From the NCBI GenBank assembly GCA_900321865.1, contig ONXP01000030.1:1-13182 (forward strand): 13,182 nucleotides of DNA, written 5' to 3'. Origin of the DNA: an uncultured Elusimicrobia bacterium (lineage in GTDB: Bacteria > RUG730). A program made the translations under genes and the position numbers. Under the pieces are notes generated by a model that had not been told where the DNA came from, did not search any database, and was given only the letters and a program-made list of their open reading frames with translations. Positions 6,113 to 13,182 of the stretch are shown here, piece after piece. How positions within the stretch are numbered: the first letter of the stretch is position 1; each line of letters starts with the position of its first letter.

Positions 6113-8239
6113 TCATTTTTGAATTTTTTGTTCTTCTGCTTTTTCTTCTATTTCTTTTTTTATTTTAAGTATTATATCAAAAATATATTTAAATCTTGAA
6201 AAATCTACATCTTTTTTATTTTCGTTTATAAGTTTGGCAAAGTCACATTTTGTCAATGCAATATTTTCTTTTCCATAATCATCATCTTTTTTATAAACCT
6301 TACTATCAACGACTTTATTATATTTTTTCCATTGTTCTTCTGCTATTTCTTTATATCTATTGTTCCAATTTATAATAAATTCAATACCTGTTCTTATTCC
6401 TTCTTTTTCTTCTCTTTCTTTCCCTGATGCTTTAAATTCTTGTTGTAAATATAATCTTCTACCATCTTTGTCTTTTCTTTTTAAATCATCTTCTTTATAA
6501 TAATGTTCTATAGATATAAATTTTGTTTTGTATTCATTTTCAATTTCTCCTAATGGGATAGAAAATGCATAAATATTTTTATTCAAATTAAGATATTTTG
6601 CTGTTTTAAGTTTTTCAGTAATATTTTTATCTACATCTTTCAATTTATCAAAACTATCTCTATCAAAAATTCCAATAATTTTTGTATCATCATTTGTTAT
6701 TTTAGATGCATTAGATATATGTATTAATGTTTGTAATAAATTTTTATCTCCAAACCCTTTTTTATCATTTTCTTTATTTTTATAAAATTTAATATTGTTT
6801 TTTAAATCCTTATATTTATCTTTATCTTCATCTTCTTTTTTAGCTAACATCTTTAGTGCTACCTTTAAGTGTATGCGATCAGTTTTTCCTTCTGTCATAA
6901 TTATAATTTTATTTTCATCTTTTATCTTTTTTTTAAAATCTTCTAACTTTTTTTCAAAATCTTCTAACTTTTTTTTATAATTAACATTCTCTTCAATAAA
7001 AAGGTTATATACTTCATTATAAAGTTCCATATTTTCTAATGATTCTAATCGTCTAATATCTTTTGTATCCATAATAAAACTGAAATATGGCATGTTATTA
7101 TTTTCTAAACCTAATGGAATAAAAGGAGAATGTGAGGTTAAAATAAATTGAATATTAGGAAACATTTTTAAAAGTAAAGGCAAAATTTCTGTTTGCATTT
7201 TTATATGCAAATTTTTATCTATTTCATCAATCAAAACAATGCCAAATATTTTTCCACTATCAAAAACTTTATAGGAATTATCATTATCTCTGCTAACAAG
7301 ATCTTTATAAGAAAAAATGTTATCAAATCGTCTAAGAATCTCTCCAAAAATACAAAGAAGAGATAATTCTCCGTCAGACATATTAAATATGCTAGGAATT
7401 AATACTTTCCCATCATCTCCAATAATGCTCAATCTAGCCAAACCACTTTTTCTAGTACCAATTCCAATACGAATATTTTTATATTTTTCAAATTTACCTG
7501 AAAATAATTTTTCTATACAAAAATTTATTAACATATGTAGTTTGTCATTCACAAGAAAAATACTTTTATCTTTAGCATTTTTATAAAGTTCTTTATCTAA
7601 TATTACATCCATAATCCAATTTGCTATATCTTCAATGCTTTTAGTACACTCAATTTTATTTAAAAGTTCATTTGCAAATCTATCAGTCATATCAAGCTTT
7701 AATTTTGGCTTATATGTAGTATTTAAATATGTAGGGGTTTCAAACCTATAAGATGGAAAGTATGCAATTATATTTTCTTCAAAAATTCTTTTAATATCTT
7801 CCCTTTCTATCATACTCCATGTTTTAGTAAAATTATTGTTTAGATTTTTTTCAAAATTCCTATAATCTATTTTATTTTCCAAATTAATAATTGTATTATA
7901 TTCATCTTCACTAATAGAGCCTCTTATATCTATATAATCAAGATTTCTATCACCTAACTTATATCTAAAATAAACTATAGAAAATTTTTTTGTAATATCC
8001 TTTATGTATAAATCTGACGATATTCTATAAAGATCAGTCTCTTTTCCTATAAAGTCCATGTAATACTCTTTTTTTGCTAATTCATACAAAGAATCAACTA
8101 TATATGTAAGAATAGTTGTTTTTCCTGTTCCATTTATTCCTGTTAGAATATTAATATTTTTATTTAATTCTATATTAATATCATCAAATGGTGCTCTATT
8201 TTTTATTATAATATTCTTTAATTTAAAAGATTTAAACAT
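6113..8239 (-). CDS. ABC-type AAA ATPase with TOPRIM-like domain (OLD-like; possible anti-phage protein)
   Basis: A 708-aa protein. The N-terminal part is an ABC/SMC-like ATPase: Walker A GINGTGKTT (34-42), signature-like FNMSDGELSLL (285-295), Walker B IVLIDEID (334-341), and switch histidine in LTSHSPF (367-373). A lysine/glutamate-rich coiled coil (about 420-442) follows. Next comes a TOPRIM-like region with MTEGKTD (448-454; Glu450) and GIFDRDSFD (523-531; Asp526 and Asp528), the metal-binding acid pattern of TOPRIM nucleases. This order is that of OLD-family ATP-dependent nucleases, including class 1 OLD, GajA of Gabija and retron-linked effectors. The C-terminal 150 residues are very rich in Lys and Glu and end with CDFAKLI and FKYIFDII blocks; I do not recognise a separate domain. 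An AAGGA site 8 bases before the ATG supports the start. No helicase, reverse transcriptase or second defence gene is adjacent, so it looks stand-alone. Phage defence is inferred from family, not shown here. Confidence 0.83.
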   Translation of the reverse strand: MFKSFKLKNIIIKNRAPFDDINIELNKNINILTGINGTGKTTILTYIVDSLYELAKKEYYMDFIGKETDLYRISSDLYIKDITKKFSIVYFRYKLGDRNLDYIDIRGSISEDEYNTIINLENKIDYRNFEKNLNNNFTKTWSMIEREDIKRIFEENIIAYFPSYRFETPTYLNTTYKPKLKLDMTDRFANELLNKIECTKSIEDIANWIMDVILDKELYKNAKDKSIFLVNDKLHMLINFCIEKLFSGKFEKYKNIRIGIGTRKSGLARLSIIGDDGKVLIPSIFNMSDGELSLLCIFGEILRRFDNIFSYKDLVSRDNDNSYKVFDSGKIFGIVLIDEIDKNLHIKMQTEILPLLLKMFPNIQFILTSHSPFIPLGLENNNMPYFSFIMDTKDIRRLESLENMELYNEVYNLFIEENVNYKKKLEDFEKKLEDFKKKIKDENKIIIMTEGKTDRIHLKVALKMLAKKEDEDKDKYKDLKNNIKFYKNKENDKKGFGDKNLLQTLIHISNASKITNDDTKIIGIFDRDSFDKLKDVDKNITEKLKTAKYLNLNKNIYAFSIPLGEIENEYKTKFISIEHYYKEDDLKRKDKDGRRLYLQQEFKASGKEREEKEGIRTGIEFIINWNNRYKEIAEEQWKKYNKVVDSKVYKKDDDYGKENIALTKCDFAKLINENKKDVDFSRFKYIFDIILKIKKEIEEKAEEQKIQK
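6935..6976. repeat. 21-base tandem repeat encoding a coiled-coil heptad
   Basis: Two copies of a 21-base unit (6935-6955 and 6956-6976) differ only at their last base. Inside the AAA-TOPRIM gene they encode repeated LEDF-x-KK heptads (residues 422-435). One repeat is exactly seven codons, so it adds two helical turns to the coiled coil between the ATPase and TOPRIM parts without breaking the frame. Confidence 0.8.
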
Positions 8240-8306
8240 ACATAATTTCCTTTTTATTTTGTGAATAATATAAAAATATGTTTTATGATTTATTAAAATA
8301 TAAAAA

Positions 8307-8335
8307 ACTATATAAATTAAAAAAATTTAATACAA
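8307..8335 (-). promoter_or_regulatory. Candidate promoter for the AAA-TOPRIM gene
   Basis: On the minus strand, TTGTAT (8330-8335) and TATAGT (8307-8312) are separated by exactly 17 bases. The expected start near 8300 gives a leader of about 60 bases to the ATG at 8239. It lies in the 242-base gap after yqeK, where a separate promoter would be needed. Otherwise this gap is nearly pure A/T and shows no ORF or RNA gene. Base composition makes chance matches common. Confidence 0.35.
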
Positions 8336-8481
8336 ATATAAAAGCTACATTATAAACAAATTAAATAAATCTATAAACTTAAAAAATAAAAATATTTTTG
8401 CAATTAATTCTTATTTCTCTAAAAATTAACAAAAAACAAAAACTAATATTTTTTATAAATTATATAATTAAAGTAAAAAAC

Positions 8482-9033
8482 TTATGATTTTATTAAAGAA
8501 TTCCAGGATTTTATTGAAATAGGACAAATCGCCTTTCTAGAACTAATTAAATACTGAAAAACAAACTCAAAGCTCATCATAGCCGCTTCATTTATATCTA
8601 AAAAAGCTTCTTTTCTAATATTTTCTATTCCTTCAAAATTATTTTTGGGATCTAATAAATCTGATACAAAAATAATTTTATCAAAAATAGTCATATCAGC
8701 ACTCCCTATAGTGTGGGAGCTAATTGCTTTTAAAATTATATCATCTTTTATTTTAAAAAACTTTTCTGCAAGTTTCTTCCCAAAAACTCCATGACTAATA
8801 TTTTCACCAAAATCTGTTAAATTTCTATCTATTTTTATTCCATATTTAGAATAATCTTTTATTTTTATTTCCTTACCAATATCATGTAAAAGTCCAGCAA
8901 TAAATGCCTTTCTAATATCTACTTTATGAAACAAAGCTAATCTGAAACTAATACATGCAACAGTTATAGAATGTTTAACTCTAGAATATGATAAAAATTC
9001 CCCTAAAACTTCTTCTATATCTAATATATTCAC
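8482..9033 (-). CDS. yqeK: YqeK-like HD-domain phosphohydrolase (symmetrical Ap4A hydrolase family)
   Basis: A 183-aa HD-domain protein of normal YqeK length. YqeK enzymes split diadenosine tetraphosphate into two ADP, using a metal centre. Likely metal ligands are His21 (RVKH), His50-Asp51 (LLHDIGKE), His81 (ISHGVFG), His107 (SSHTIG) and Asp125 (VSDLLDP). The spacing HTIG, then ADMTIFDKIIFVSD, then the C-terminal YLISSRKAICPISIKSWN is typical of YqeK. One difference is that the usual IEPxR after the last aspartate reads LDPKN here. The start is GTG at 9033, and its GTGA overlaps the batD stop by four bases, so it is probably translated by coupling to batD. Its common partners nadD and rsfS are not seen. 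It is the last gene of the secretin/CpaF operon. The family call is good; activity on Ap4A is inferred. Confidence 0.85.
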   Translation of the reverse strand: MNILDIEEVLGEFLSYSRVKHSITVACISFRLALFHKVDIRKAFIAGLLHDIGKEIKIKDYSKYGIKIDRNLTDFGENISHGVFGKKLAEKFFKIKDDIILKAISSHTIGSADMTIFDKIIFVSDLLDPKNNFEGIENIRKEAFLDINEAAMMSFEFVFQYLISSRKAICPISIKSWNSLIKS

Positions 9034-10403
9034 TTTTTATAAAATTTTTTATTAAATAAAATTAAGATTAATATTATAGGAAATAACAAAAAATATTTTT
9101 TATTATAAAAGTTTTCCCCTTTTTTTATTTCGTCTTCTTTATTATTCTCTGAACTATTTTTTTCATCTTTATTTTTAGGTTTTTTAGATTTAATTATTTT
9201 TATATCTATTGGCTCTGTATATTTGGTTTTATATTCTCCAGATTTTTCATCAAAATAAGAAAATCCTATGGAAGGAATCTTGGTTTCACATTTTCTAATT
9301 GGAACATATGTAAATTTAAAAATTTTTTCTCCAACTATTTTGCTTTCTTTTTTATCAAAATTAACAAAACTATTCGTATCATATTCATTTAATCCAGATA
9401 TAAAAGGAGTTTTGACAGTAGGTATAGAAGTGATATTTCCAGAGCCTTTAATTTTAACAAATAATACTAAATTTTCATTCAGATCGACCTCATAATTTTC
9501 AACCTCTGCCGTTATATCAAACTCTCCTATAAGACCACTAAAACTTAATGGTTTATCTTTTATAGGAAGAGGAAGAACCTCTACATCAAAGGCTTTCGTC
9601 TCTAAAATTGCATATTTATTTTTTCCTAAAAATTTATAAGCATCATCCAATGTAACAAAAACATCTTTATCGCAAAACATCTTTATTTTAGAAATTTTTT
9701 GCCCATCTGTCATGTAAGGAAATAATGCAAATTTATACTCAAAAGCCTTATGTAAAACTCCATTAATTCTAGTCAAGTATTCTTTTCTTGTATACAATTT
9801 TTCTCTTCTAAAGCCCTCAAATTCTGGAATATCTACAGTAGGCATTTTTTTAATAGGAACTCTAGTAAAAATTGTATAAGTATAAATTATTTGTTGATTA
9901 TAAAAAACTTTATTAGACGAAATATGTGATTTGATAAAAATAGGAAAAGATCCGATATTATTAATTTTCATATTAGAAATATCTTGAGACGGTTTATCTT
10001 TTTCGACTTTTCTAACTTTATCTGAAACTTTTATTTTATATTCTTCTGAAGAATAAAGAAGCCCCTTATATGAAACATAAACTTTTGGAATAATAAGTTC
10101 CCCTTTTTTAAGAGGCGATAACATATATTCAAACACGGTATAAGGAACAGGTCTACCAGAAGAAAAATCAGATCCAGTAAACTGCGATAATTTTATAAAA
10201 GTAAAATCTTCCATCTTTGGAATTTTTAAATCGTGAAAAAAACCTACTCCAGCCAAGGTAATCCTTAGCATAACCTGTTCATCTATCCCAATTGATTCCT
10301 TATCAACAAAAGAATAAACCTTAATACCATAAACAACGATAGCAGAATAACAAAGGCAGAAAAATAAAATTAAACTAAAAAATAAGCTGGTAATTTTTTT
10401 CAT
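9030..10403 (-). CDS. batD: BatD-family envelope protein
   Basis: A 457-aa predicted secreted or periplasmic protein anchored in the inner membrane. The N-terminus has a lysine-positive start and a hydrophobic core (residues 4-26), as in a signal peptide. The body is beta-rich and repeated, with BatD hallmarks: KVYSFVDKESIGIDEQVMLRI near the mature N-terminus (a conserved 'x-V-D-x-x-x-I-x-x-x-E-x-V-x-L' pattern), YEYxLSP-like FEYMLSPLKKGELIIP, and a C-terminal IRKCETKIPSI block. A charged Lys/Glu/Asn linker (about 405-434) leads to one membrane helix (437-450) and a short basic tail. BatD is usually encoded with BatA/BatB (von Willebrand factor A proteins) and MoxR, but none is adjacent. Its biochemical role is unknown; the name comes from Bacteroides aerotolerance. 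The ATG has an AT-only leader without a visible Shine-Dalgarno site, 27 bases after the upstream gene. The end overlaps yqeK by four bases. Confidence 0.82.
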   Translation of the reverse strand: MKKITSLFFSLILFFCLCYSAIVVYGIKVYSFVDKESIGIDEQVMLRITLAGVGFFHDLKIPKMEDFTFIKLSQFTGSDFSSGRPVPYTVFEYMLSPLKKGELIIPKVYVSYKGLLYSSEEYKIKVSDKVRKVEKDKPSQDISNMKINNIGSFPIFIKSHISSNKVFYNQQIIYTYTIFTRVPIKKMPTVDIPEFEGFRREKLYTRKEYLTRINGVLHKAFEYKFALFPYMTDGQKISKIKMFCDKDVFVTLDDAYKFLGKNKYAILETKAFDVEVLPLPIKDKPLSFSGLIGEFDITAEVENYEVDLNENLVLFVKIKGSGNITSIPTVKTPFISGLNEYDTNSFVNFDKKESKIVGEKIFKFTYVPIRKCETKIPSIGFSYFDEKSGEYKTKYTEPIDIKIIKSKKPKNKDEKNSSENNKEDEIKKGENFYNKKYFLLFPIILILILFNKKFYKK

Positions 10404-10430
10404 ATAAAAATCAAAAATATTTATTTGATA

Positions 10431-10712
10431 TTATTCGTTATCCTTATAATCAATCTCTATATACCCTATTTTCTCAGCTAAAACATTGTATAAATATATA
10501 AACAAAACTGATATACAAGAAACGATAAGAGTTGAAATTAATGAATAAACAATCGAAGCTAGAAAAAAATCTATAATTCCTACTCCTAAATTGTTAAAAA
10601 AAAATAAATAAATAGATATAAACACACTAATTACTAAAAAAATCAGAAAAAATATAATTGGAACAATCTTTAAAACTGATGGAATAGAAATATAAGTTAT
10701 TTTTTTACTCAT
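10431..10712 (-). CDS. Small two-helix membrane protein, function unknown
   Basis: A 93-aa hydrophobic protein. A short cytoplasm-like basic start (MSKKITYISIPSVLKI) leads to a first membrane segment (about 14-38), a glycine-containing turn (LGVGIIDF), a second segment (about 50-76), and an acidic tail. The pattern SVLKIVP...YNVLAEKIGYIEID resembles small DUF3566-like membrane proteins that end in an 'I-Y-N-x-x-A-x-x-x-G-x-I-E' stretch. That resemblance is from memory and not certain. A strong Shine-Dalgarno site (TAGGAGAA) sits in the 14-base gap after the cpaE-cpaF stop, so the gene is clearly translated in the operon. The TadB and TadC platform proteins often follow cpaF at this point, but this protein is far too short and lacks their pattern. 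A role in pilus or envelope assembly is suggested only by position. Confidence 0.8.
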   Translation of the reverse strand: MSKKITYISIPSVLKIVPIIFFLIFLVISVFISIYLFFFNNLGVGIIDFFLASIVYSLISTLIVSCISVLFIYLYNVLAEKIGYIEIDYKDNE

Positions 10713-10726
10713 AAATTTCTCCTATA

Positions 10727-12904
10727 TTAACTATTTTTTTGAAAGATATTTTTATCTAAATCAATTCCTCTTATTTTAAATTCATCATAGCATCTAGGAA
10801 CAACTCCTGTTGCAACGAAATCTCCTAAAACCTTTCCATCCTCATTAACACCTTTCCTCTTAAATAAAAATATATCCTGCATACCTATAGTTCCTTCTTT
10901 TTCATCCATATCTAAAACTTCTGTTATTGCTACAACCTTTCTAGAACCGTCCTGCAACCTACTAATTTGCACAACAAAATTTACTGCTGAAGCAATATAA
11001 CCTCTTATTACTTTTATAGGCAATTCTGAACCAGACATCAATACCATAGCCTCTAATCTTCCTATCATATCAAAAGGCGAGTTAGCATGTATAGTAGTAA
11101 GAGAACCGTCATGACCTGTATTCATTGCCTGAAGCATATCAAGTGCTTCTCCACCTCTACACTCTCCAACAACAATCCTATCTGGCCTCATTCTAAGAGT
11201 GTTCTTTACTAATTCTCTAATCGTAATTTCCCCCTTCCCCTCTATATTAGGAGGCCTTGACTCTAACCTTCCAACATGATCTTGTTGCATTCTAAGTTCT
11301 GCCACATCTTCTACAGTAATAATTCTTTCATCTGATGGAATAAAAGAAGAAAGCATATTTAAAAGTGTCGTCTTTCCACTACCTGTTCCACCACTTACAA
11401 TAATATTTTTTTCACATATGACACATGCTCTTAAAAAATCAACCATGCCTTGATTAATACTACCAAAACCCATCAAATCTTTATAGTCAAAAACTTTATC
11501 CGGAAATCGACGAATAGTAATCATTGGACCCTGCACCGCTAAAGGTGGAATAATAGCATTTACCCTGGAACCATCTTGAAGTCTTGCATCAACCAAAGGA
11601 ACACTTTCGTCTATTCTTCTTCCAAGAGGTGCAATAATACGCCTAATAACCTGAACCACCTGCTCATCACTATTAAACACCTGATCCGAAAGCATCAATT
11701 TCCCTTTTTTTTCTACATATATCTGATCTTTTTTATTAACCATTATTTCGGTTATAGTTTTATCTCTTAAAATTTTTTCAAGTGGCCCTAACCCCAGAGC
11801 ATCATCTAAAATTTCTCCAACAATTTCCTTGCTCTCTTGTCTGTTAAATCCAATATCTCCAAAACTACTAAGAATTTGTGCAGCTGTTTCCTCTACTAAT
11901 GCTTTTATTTTTTTCTGTTTTTCTGGGTTATCATTTTCATTATTTATATCTATTTTTTTGTTATTTAATTCTATTATAAGCTGTTTATGAACTTTTGCTT
12001 TTACAGTCGCTCTCAATTCTTCTTTTGTTTGAGGTTTTAACTCTATCTCTTCGGCTTCATTTTCTGTTTCAGAAATAGAATTAACTAATCCTTTCCAAAT
12101 TTTTCCGTTTTCTTCTTCTGGAAGATTATTATTTTTATCAAGATTAGCTTTATTTGAAAACATAAAATCGACGATATCTCTTATAGCTCTGGCAAAATTA
12201 CTGTGTGGCCTTTCTGTTACGACAATTTGTCTATGAGAAACAGCTTGCATGACTGATTTTTCATCTGGAATTTCTGATATAATACTTTTCCCAAAACTTG
12301 AAAGTTTAGAATTGATTTGTTTTGGAAATAAACTTTCCGGCATCCCAACCCTATTTAAAACAATATTAAATTTCGTCATACTAAAATTTTGAGTGCGAAG
12401 TGCTGAAAAATACTCTAATGTATTTTTCAAATTTATAGGCAAAGGATCCATAATCCAAAAAACTTTATCAGCTAAATCATAAAGAGGAATGACAAAATCT
12501 TCTGGCAAAGACTCAGTATCTATAATAAAATTATACAATTCTCCAAATATAGCTAAAATTTTTAAAAGATGTGCTGGAGTTAAAGATTTTAAACTTTCAA
12601 AAGATTTAGATAAATTGATTAAACCTATTCCCTGTTCATTAAAAGGAATTCGCCCCTTAAAAAGAGACACATCCAGCCCTTGTAATTTTACCTTTTCTAC
12701 AACATTCCAAAGATTAAAAACTGTTTCAAACATCATCGAATTTAAATAATATCCGATATCATTTCGACATCTCATATCTCCATCTAACAAAACAACTTTT
12801 TGCTTTAGAGATAATGTATATTGAACTGCAAGATTTAATGCAAAAGTAGATTTTCCAACACCTTCTTTAGGTCCGGAAATAACTATTATCTTATTTTTGC
12901 TCAT
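10727..12904 (-). CDS. cpaF: CpaE-CpaF fusion: MinD-like ATPase joined to Tad/Flp pilus assembly ATPase
   Basis: A 725-aa protein made of two ATPases that are normally separate. Residues 1-250 are a MinD/ParA-like domain with the deviant Walker A motif PKEGVGKST (12-20; signature Lys13 and Lys18) and the LLDGD motif (39-43), as in CpaE, which places Tad pili at the cell pole. An acidic linker (about 253-292) leads to a CpaF/VirB11-type secretion ATPase (about 290-715). That part has the N-terminal LGPLEKILRD (372-381), INAII-type arginine region DGSRVNAIIPP (444-454), Walker A SGGTGSGKTT (504-513), Asp box VEDVAELRMQQ (531-541), Walker B RIVVGECRGGEALDM (576-590), and His box GSLTTIHANSP (600-610). 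CpaF alone is about 420-480 aa, so the extra length is the CpaE part. The usual CpaE receiver-like domain before the Walker A is absent. The start has an AAGG site overlapping the secretin stop, 12 bases upstream. It powers Flp pilus assembly or secretion at the inner membrane. Confidence 0.95.
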   Translation of the reverse strand: MSKNKIIVISGPKEGVGKSTFALNLAVQYTLSLKQKVVLLDGDMRCRNDIGYYLNSMMFETVFNLWNVVEKVKLQGLDVSLFKGRIPFNEQGIGLINLSKSFESLKSLTPAHLLKILAIFGELYNFIIDTESLPEDFVIPLYDLADKVFWIMDPLPINLKNTLEYFSALRTQNFSMTKFNIVLNRVGMPESLFPKQINSKLSSFGKSIISEIPDEKSVMQAVSHRQIVVTERPHSNFARAIRDIVDFMFSNKANLDKNNNLPEEENGKIWKGLVNSISETENEAEEIELKPQTKEELRATVKAKVHKQLIIELNNKKIDINNENDNPEKQKKIKALVEETAAQILSSFGDIGFNRQESKEIVGEILDDALGLGPLEKILRDKTITEIMVNKKDQIYVEKKGKLMLSDQVFNSDEQVVQVIRRIIAPLGRRIDESVPLVDARLQDGSRVNAIIPPLAVQGPMITIRRFPDKVFDYKDLMGFGSINQGMVDFLRACVICEKNIIVSGGTGSGKTTLLNMLSSFIPSDERIITVEDVAELRMQQDHVGRLESRPPNIEGKGEITIRELVKNTLRMRPDRIVVGECRGGEALDMLQAMNTGHDGSLTTIHANSPFDMIGRLEAMVLMSGSELPIKVIRGYIASAVNFVVQISRLQDGSRKVVAITEVLDMDEKEGTIGMQDIFLFKRKGVNEDGKVLGDFVATGVVPRCYDEFKIRGIDLDKNIFQKNS

Positions 12905-12916
12905 AAAGTTATACCT

Positions 12917-13182
12917 TTACTTTTTTTCTTCCATCTTTTTTAAAGTTACAAATATAACCATAGAATCTTCTGAATCATTCGTTTCTTTTTGTCTAAAGAA
13001 AAACCCTATAAGAGGAATAGATCCAAAAAAAGGGACTCTAGATTCCACTAAATTCTTTTTTGTATGCTTTAATCCTGCTATAACAATTGTTCCACCATCT
13101 TTTACAGTAGCCTTTGAATTAGCACTTCTATTTAAAAGTGCAGGCACTGAATACCCCTCCAATGTTACAGAGTTTGCATAAT
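12917..13182 (-). CDS. Tad/type II-III secretin (CpaC/RcpA-like), C-terminal end only
   Basis: The last 88 residues of an outer-membrane secretin. The frame is open to the window edge, and the TTG at 13160-13162 is internal, so the gene is cut by the window and not truncated in itself. The secretin C-terminal signature is clear: VKDGGTIVIAGLKHT, then SRVPFFGSIPLIGFFFR, then SMVIFVTLKK. This matches the conserved 'v-x-d-G-x-T-x-v-x-G-G-L ... v-P-x-L-G-d-I-P-x-l-G-x-L-F ... L-x-I-x-I-T-P' end of the beta-barrel domain of GspD/PilQ/CpaC. The canonical GG before the leucine reads AG. The stop lies 12 bases before the cpaE-cpaF gene and overlaps its Shine-Dalgarno site. With that neighbour, a Tad/Flp pilus secretin is the likely identity, but PilQ or GspD cannot be excluded from the tail alone. 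Confidence 0.9.
   Translation of the reverse strand, partial: YANSVTLEGYSVPALLNRSANSKATVKDGGTIVIAGLKHTKKNLVESRVPFFGSIPLIGFFFRQKETNDSEDSMVIFVTLKKMEEKK

Noticed and set aside
7317-7586. Plus-strand open frame of 89 codons inside the AAA-TOPRIM gene
   Set aside because: It is the antisense shadow of the ATPase signature region and has no recognisable motifs; other short antisense frames in the window are the same.
8404-8429. Possible terminator hairpin after yqeK (9-base stem, 8-base loop, minus strand)
   Set aside because: The stem is almost all A-U with a G-U pair, and the T-run begins several bases later. Such stems are expected by chance at this base composition.
8458-8469. 12-base palindrome AATTATATAATT downstream of yqeK
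   Set aside because: Only A and T in a region that is nearly all A/T; no placement at a promoter makes it more than chance.
6017-8481. A multi-gene defence island or retron/Gabija partner around the AAA-TOPRIM gene
   Set aside because: The flanking gaps (96 and 242 bases) hold no reverse transcriptase, helicase or other ORF, and no matching direct repeats or attachment-like sequences were found at the two ends.
12897-13181. Plus-strand open frame at the right edge
   Set aside because: It is antisense to the secretin end, whose conserved motifs are unmistakable; no ribosome site or family pattern supports the plus-strand frame.
1-13182. tRNA, rRNA, CRISPR array, insertion sequence or riboswitch
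   Set aside because: No GC-rich cloverleaf, regularly spaced repeats, transposase or terminal inverted repeats were seen; nearly all sequence is explained by protein genes.

Overview
The window is very AT-rich (roughly a quarter G+C by eye) and gene-dense, with eleven protein genes and no gap longer than about 240 bases. Taken together, the genes point to a Gram-negative (LPS-making) bacterium. They are a Kdo transferase, MurC, an outer-membrane secretin with a Tad/Flp pilus ATPase, a V/A-type ATPase subunit I, BatD, Obg and YqeK. This combination is compatible with Elusimicrobiota (Endomicrobia-like) or a related low-GC uncultured lineage. That placement is an inference from gene content only. 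No rRNA, tRNA or CRISPR array was seen.

Layout. (1) Positions 1-2545, plus strand: the 3' part of obg (ribosome-associated GTPase), kdtA/waaA (Kdo transferase), and a small ABC ATPase with a degenerate signature motif and no H-loop histidine. They are 14 and 9 bases apart and read as one operon. (2) Positions 2534-6016, minus strand: murC followed after 18 bases by a V/A-type ATPase subunit I gene. The latter converges on the ABC gene with a 12-base overlap. A candidate murC promoter has a perfect 7-1-7 inverted repeat over its -35 region. (3) Positions 6113-8239, minus strand: a stand-alone 708-aa ABC-type AAA ATPase with a TOPRIM nuclease-like C-terminal part (OLD-like architecture). It has its own Shine-Dalgarno site and a candidate promoter, and is a plausible anti-phage gene. 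(4) Positions 8482-13182, minus strand: an operon running, in transcription order, secretin (3' part only), a CpaE-CpaF fusion ATPase, a 93-aa two-helix membrane protein, BatD and YqeK. All genes are 12-27 bases apart or overlap.

How they work together. The secretin and CpaE-CpaF protein are the outer-membrane channel and the localisation/assembly motor of a Tad (Flp) pilus or related secretion machine. The small membrane protein and BatD are envelope proteins co-transcribed with them. YqeK is translationally coupled to BatD. obg, kdtA and murC are housekeeping genes for ribosome/GTPase control, LPS core and peptidoglycan. The more unusual points are the single-chain CpaE-CpaF fusion, the lone V-ATPase subunit I, the ABC ATPase with altered catalytic motifs, the OLD-like ATPase and the dyad at the murC promoter. 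No clearly new multi-gene system was found; the nearest candidates are the OLD-like gene and the modified Tad operon.
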